From contig JAAURZ010000064.1 in assembly GCA_012031955.1 (NCBI GenBank), forward strand, positions 1-8,960: a stretch of DNA of 8,960 nt, read 5' to 3'. Positions 6,527 to 8,960 of the stretch are shown piece by piece; within the stretch, counting starts at the first letter, position 1, and every line of letters begins with the position of its first letter. The translations under genes were made by a program, and so were the position numbers. This DNA comes from Bacteroidia bacterium (lineage in GTDB: Bacteria > Bacteroidota > Bacteroidia > Cytophagales > Cyclobacteriaceae). Below the pieces are notes generated by a model. That model had not been told where the DNA came from, made no database searches, and was given only the letters and a program-made list of their open reading frames with translations.

Positions 6527-7087
6527 TTAAAACTCTTTGATGTAAGGATTGGTGCTGAACTTCACTTTCAGTGCTTTCAGCTTGTTCTTGATGGACGCGT
6601 CGATTTGTTTGTCTCCAACGTTCAACACAAAACCTCCGATCATGTCTGCATCGACACGCTCTTTTACCTCCACCTGGTTGGTGGCCGTGAGCAATTTCAC
6701 GATCGATTCGAATTCTCCGCGGATAGCGTCGTCGATTGGCACGGCGGTGGTGATGGTGGCGCGGCCTATTCCCTTGTATAGATTGTACGCCAGGTGAAAG
6801 CCGGACGCGATCTCAGGCAACAGCGGTTCGCGGTTCTTCTTGGTGATGATGTCGAAGATGGCCATCGTAAGCGGATGCACCCTCCCTTTGAACAGCTTCT
6901 CCAGCACGTCGCGCTTCTTGTCGTGTTTGATAATAGGGTTGCGCAACATCAGGCGGAAAGCCCTGTTCTCGTCGCATACCTTGTCGAACATCTGCAGGTC
7001 TTCATGTACCTGGTCGAGTGCACCCTGCTCAACGGCGAGGCCGAGCAAGGATTTAATATATCGCGATGCTACCCGGGCGTGCGCCAT
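6527..7087 (-). CDS. atpH: F1Fo-ATP synthase delta subunit
   Basis: The 186-residue delta subunit (OSCP equivalent), which joins the top of the alpha3beta3 head to the peripheral b stalk. Family features are the helical N-terminal domain beginning AHARVASRYIKSLLGLAVEQ, the FDKVCDENRAFRLMLRNPII segment with following KRDVLEKLF, and the C-terminal domain with VKERVDADMIGGFVLNVGDK ending in KALKVKF and IKEF. Length is normal and the frame is intact. It starts only 2 bases after the atpF stop, implying translational coupling, and is followed by atpA after 30 bases. Confidence 0.96.
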   Translation of the reverse strand: MAHARVASRYIKSLLGLAVEQGALDQVHEDLQMFDKVCDENRAFRLMLRNPIIKHDKKRDVLEKLFKGRVHPLTMAIFDIITKKNREPLLPEIASGFHLAYNLYKGIGRATITTAVPIDDAIRGEFESIVKLLTATNQVEVKERVDADMIGGFVLNVGDKQIDASIKNKLKALKVKFSTNPYIKEF

Positions 7088-7089
7088 GA

Positions 7090-7584
7090 TCAGTTAAGCT
7101 TCAAGTCTTTAATGTAATCTTCAACCAGCGCGCGTTGCGCTTTGTCATCGGCGAGGTTTTTCTTCAGCAGTTTTCCGGAGATTTCGAGGGCGAACATGGC
7201 CACCTGAATTTTTACTTCCTTCATGGCTGCCTGCTTTTCGATATTGATGGCTGCGCGCGCATCTTCGATGATTTTGTCGGCAGATTTTTTAGCCTCGGCA
7301 TGTGCTTCGTCGCGCAGGTGGTTGGCGGTTTCGCGGGCTTCGCGCAGAATCTTGTCGCGCTCTTCGCGCGCTTCTTTCAGCAACTTTTCGTTGTCGGACT
7401 TAAGCTGCGCCATCTCCTGGCGCGCCCTGTCGGCGGTATCCAGCGCGTCCTGAATAGACTTTTCTCTGTCTTTCAACGAGCTGAGAATAGGCTTCCATGC
7501 AAATTTGGCTAACAGGATGAACAGCAGTACGAAGATGATTAACTGCCAGAGAATAAGGCCCACGCCGGGGGTAAGAAGTTGCAT
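7090..7584 (-). CDS. atpF: F1Fo-ATP synthase b subunit
   Basis: The 164-residue b subunit, the membrane-anchored peripheral stalk. It has a single N-terminal transmembrane helix (LILWQLIIFVLLFILLAKF, about residues 10-28) with the usual WKPI exit, followed by a long, highly charged helix (DREKSIQDALDTADRARQEM onwards) that dimerises and reaches the delta subunit. Length and architecture are typical and the frame is intact. It is separated from atpE by 109 bases, the largest gap inside this cluster, which holds a hairpin with U tract and an 11-bp direct repeat. The stop is followed by atpH after 2 bases. Confidence 0.96.
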   Translation of the reverse strand: MQLLTPGVGLILWQLIIFVLLFILLAKFAWKPILSSLKDREKSIQDALDTADRARQEMAQLKSDNEKLLKEAREERDKILREARETANHLRDEAHAEAKKSADKIIEDARAAINIEKQAAMKEVKIQVAMFALEISGKLLKKNLADDKAQRALVEDYIKDLKLN

Positions 7585-7607
7585 AAATCAGTTTTTAAAA
7601 TTCAGTC

Positions 7608-7635
7608 CTTGTTTGAACCTGTAACTTGTTTGAAC
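7608..7635. repeat. 11-bp direct repeat in the atpE-atpF spacer
   Basis: CTTGTTTGAAC occurs at 7608-7618 and again at 7625-7635, a 17-base period. In the transcript this reads GTTCAAACAAG twice, just after the hairpin's U tract and 23 bases before atpF. The second copy in transcript order continues as AAACAAGG, which is complementary to CCTTGTTT in the leader just before atpE. Function unknown. Confidence 0.55.
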
Positions 7636-7639
7636 TGGT

Positions 7640-7681
7640 AAAAAGAGAAACTTGCCTTGACCCATCGTCGCAGCAAGTTTC
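7640..7681 (-). terminator. Intra-operon hairpin with U tract after atpE (attenuator-like)
   Basis: In the transcript, GAAACTTGC (7681-7673) pairs perfectly with GCAAGTTTC (7655-7647) over 9 bp. The 17-base loop may add an inner GAC/GTC pairing. TCTTTTT follows at once (7646-7640). This resembles an intrinsic terminator of modest GC content placed 12 bases after the atpE stop, inside the operon. Because atpF-H-A-G must still be expressed, partial termination, 3'-end protection of an atpB-atpE message or an RNA processing site is more likely than full termination. Confidence 0.5.
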
Positions 7682-7693
7682 AATTGGTTTTTC

Positions 7694-7954
<261 letters not shown>

Positions 7955-7974
7955 TTAAGTTAAACAAGGTTCAA

Positions 7975-8960
7975 TTAATGATGTTCGTGTTCAGCAATGG
8001 CCATACCGATGTACAGCGATGAGAACAATGTGAACACGTACGCCTGTATCCCCGCCACCAGTATTTCGATCAGGTTGATGAACAACACGATCACTGTGGA
8101 GCCGAAGCCCACCCAGATGCTGCCGAAGATAAAGGTCAAACATATCAGCTCAGCAATACGATGTGTCCCGCGGTAATGGCCACGAACAAACGTATCATGA
8201 GCGAAAATGGCTTCGTGAAAATGCTCACTATCTCGACCAGCAAAATGATCGGACGCAACGGCAACGGTACGCCGGGTGTCCAGAAAATGTGACCCCAGTA
8301 AGCTTTGTTGCCGCTGAAGTTGGTGATCAGAAAAGTAAGTATCGCGAGCGTGGCCGTTACAGCGATGTTGCCAGTAAGGTTGCCGGCACCTGGTAACAGG
8401 CCGAGTATGTTTCCAAAGAGTATGAAGAAGAACAGTGTTAGCAGGTAGGGAAGAAACTTCTCGTAGCGCGGGCCGATGTTCGGCTTCACGATTTCGTCGC
8501 GAACGAAACGATGACGGGTTCCAGAAACGACTGTACCCCTTTCGGCGCCTTGCCCTGGTTCTTCTTGTAGGCTTTCGCGGCGCTCAGGAAGAGCAAAAGG
8601 ATGATAGCGGTGTTGATAAACAGCATCAACACGTTTTTAGTGATCGAGAGGTCCAGGACTTGCGTTTCGGTGCCTTCCAGGTAAATGTGCCCTTCTTTAA
8701 GTTCATAGCCCTTGTAGGGCACTGTTTTGTGATGGTGGTAGAAGTGTGACGATGAAAATACGTCGAGGCCCTTTTCCGAGTAGGCGATGACCGGCAATGG
8801 AATTACCAGGCCGTCGGAGATGTGCCACTGGTGGTCGTCGAGTACGTGCTCGATGATGAGATCGCTGATTTTTCCCTCCTCTTCAGCAAGCTCCTCATTC
8901 ACGCTTTCATCGTGGGCGTCGTGCTCCTGAAAAGTACCTGCAAACCCGAAAAACGTGCTC
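7975..8960 (-). CDS. atpB: F1Fo-ATP synthase a subunit, 5' end outside window (two frameshifts)
   Basis: The membrane a subunit that forms the proton half-channels. 328 residues are visible once two single-base deletions are corrected: a missing T in the sense-strand TTT at 8508-8506 (EPVIV then FVRDEIVKPNIG) and a missing C at 8148 (GHIVLLS then LICLTFIFGSIWVGFG). The end is YIGMAIAEHEHH, stop at 7975. The frame is open to the window edge. The first visible residues, STFFGFAGTFQEHDAHDE, look like the end of a signal peptide and an acidic/His-rich extracellular segment, usual for Bacteroidota AtpB. The essential channel arginine is at 8190-8192 in SLMIRLFVAITAGH. The Asn that normally follows four residues later (RLFxN) is Ala here. 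Uncorrected, this would be called as three fragments. It is probably the first or second gene of the operon. Confidence 0.95.

Overview
The window looks like chromosome of a Bacteroidota bacterium, most likely of the Cytophagales. The reasons are the ATP synthase gene order atpB-E-F-H-A-G with no beta or epsilon gene behind it, promoter candidates of the Bacteroidota type (TTG, about 19-20 bases, then TAnnTTTG) and several small proteins of families I associate with this phylum. The phylum is well supported; the order is a guess.

Layout. Positions 106-599 (+) encode a DUF1905/YdeI-type protein. It meets a convergent SpoIIAA/STAS-like gene (606-1058, -) only 6 bases away. That gene is divergent from a small XRE-type helix-turn-helix regulator with a coiled-coil tail (1188-1571, +). 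The 129-base spacer between them holds two near-identical palindromes (TGTAA-N9-TTACA) 42 bp apart, which look like paired operators. On the minus strand follows a two-gene unit: a UbiA-like polytopic membrane protein (3010-2186) overlapping by 4 bases (ATGA) a class I SAM-dependent methyltransferase (2189-1568). The methyltransferase stop codon interlocks with that of the regulator. A visibly AT-richer toxin-antitoxin pair (3734-3202, -) sits between this unit and the ATP synthase operon.

The right half (4008-8960, -) is most of an F1Fo-ATP synthase operon: atpB (a, 5' end outside the window), atpE (c), atpF (b), atpH (delta), atpA (alpha) and atpG (gamma). The atpE-atpF spacer contains a 9-bp-stem hairpin followed by a U tract and then an 11-bp direct repeat. 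This could act as an attenuator or processing site that sets c-subunit dosage.

The most important caution is that five genes are broken by single-base indels, nine in all by my reading: the DUF1905 gene (1), the methyltransferase (2), the UbiA-like gene (3), atpA (1) and atpB (2). Most lie in short homopolymers. Correcting one base at each site restores full-length proteins with family-typical sequence and coherent gene ends. Because essential ATP synthase genes are affected, I read these as uncorrected (probably long-read) sequencing errors, not pseudogenes. All coordinates for these genes span the frameshifts. I did not find a convincing new multi-gene system. The best candidates for new biology are the dual operator, the UbiA-like/methyltransferase pair and the atpE-atpF RNA structure.
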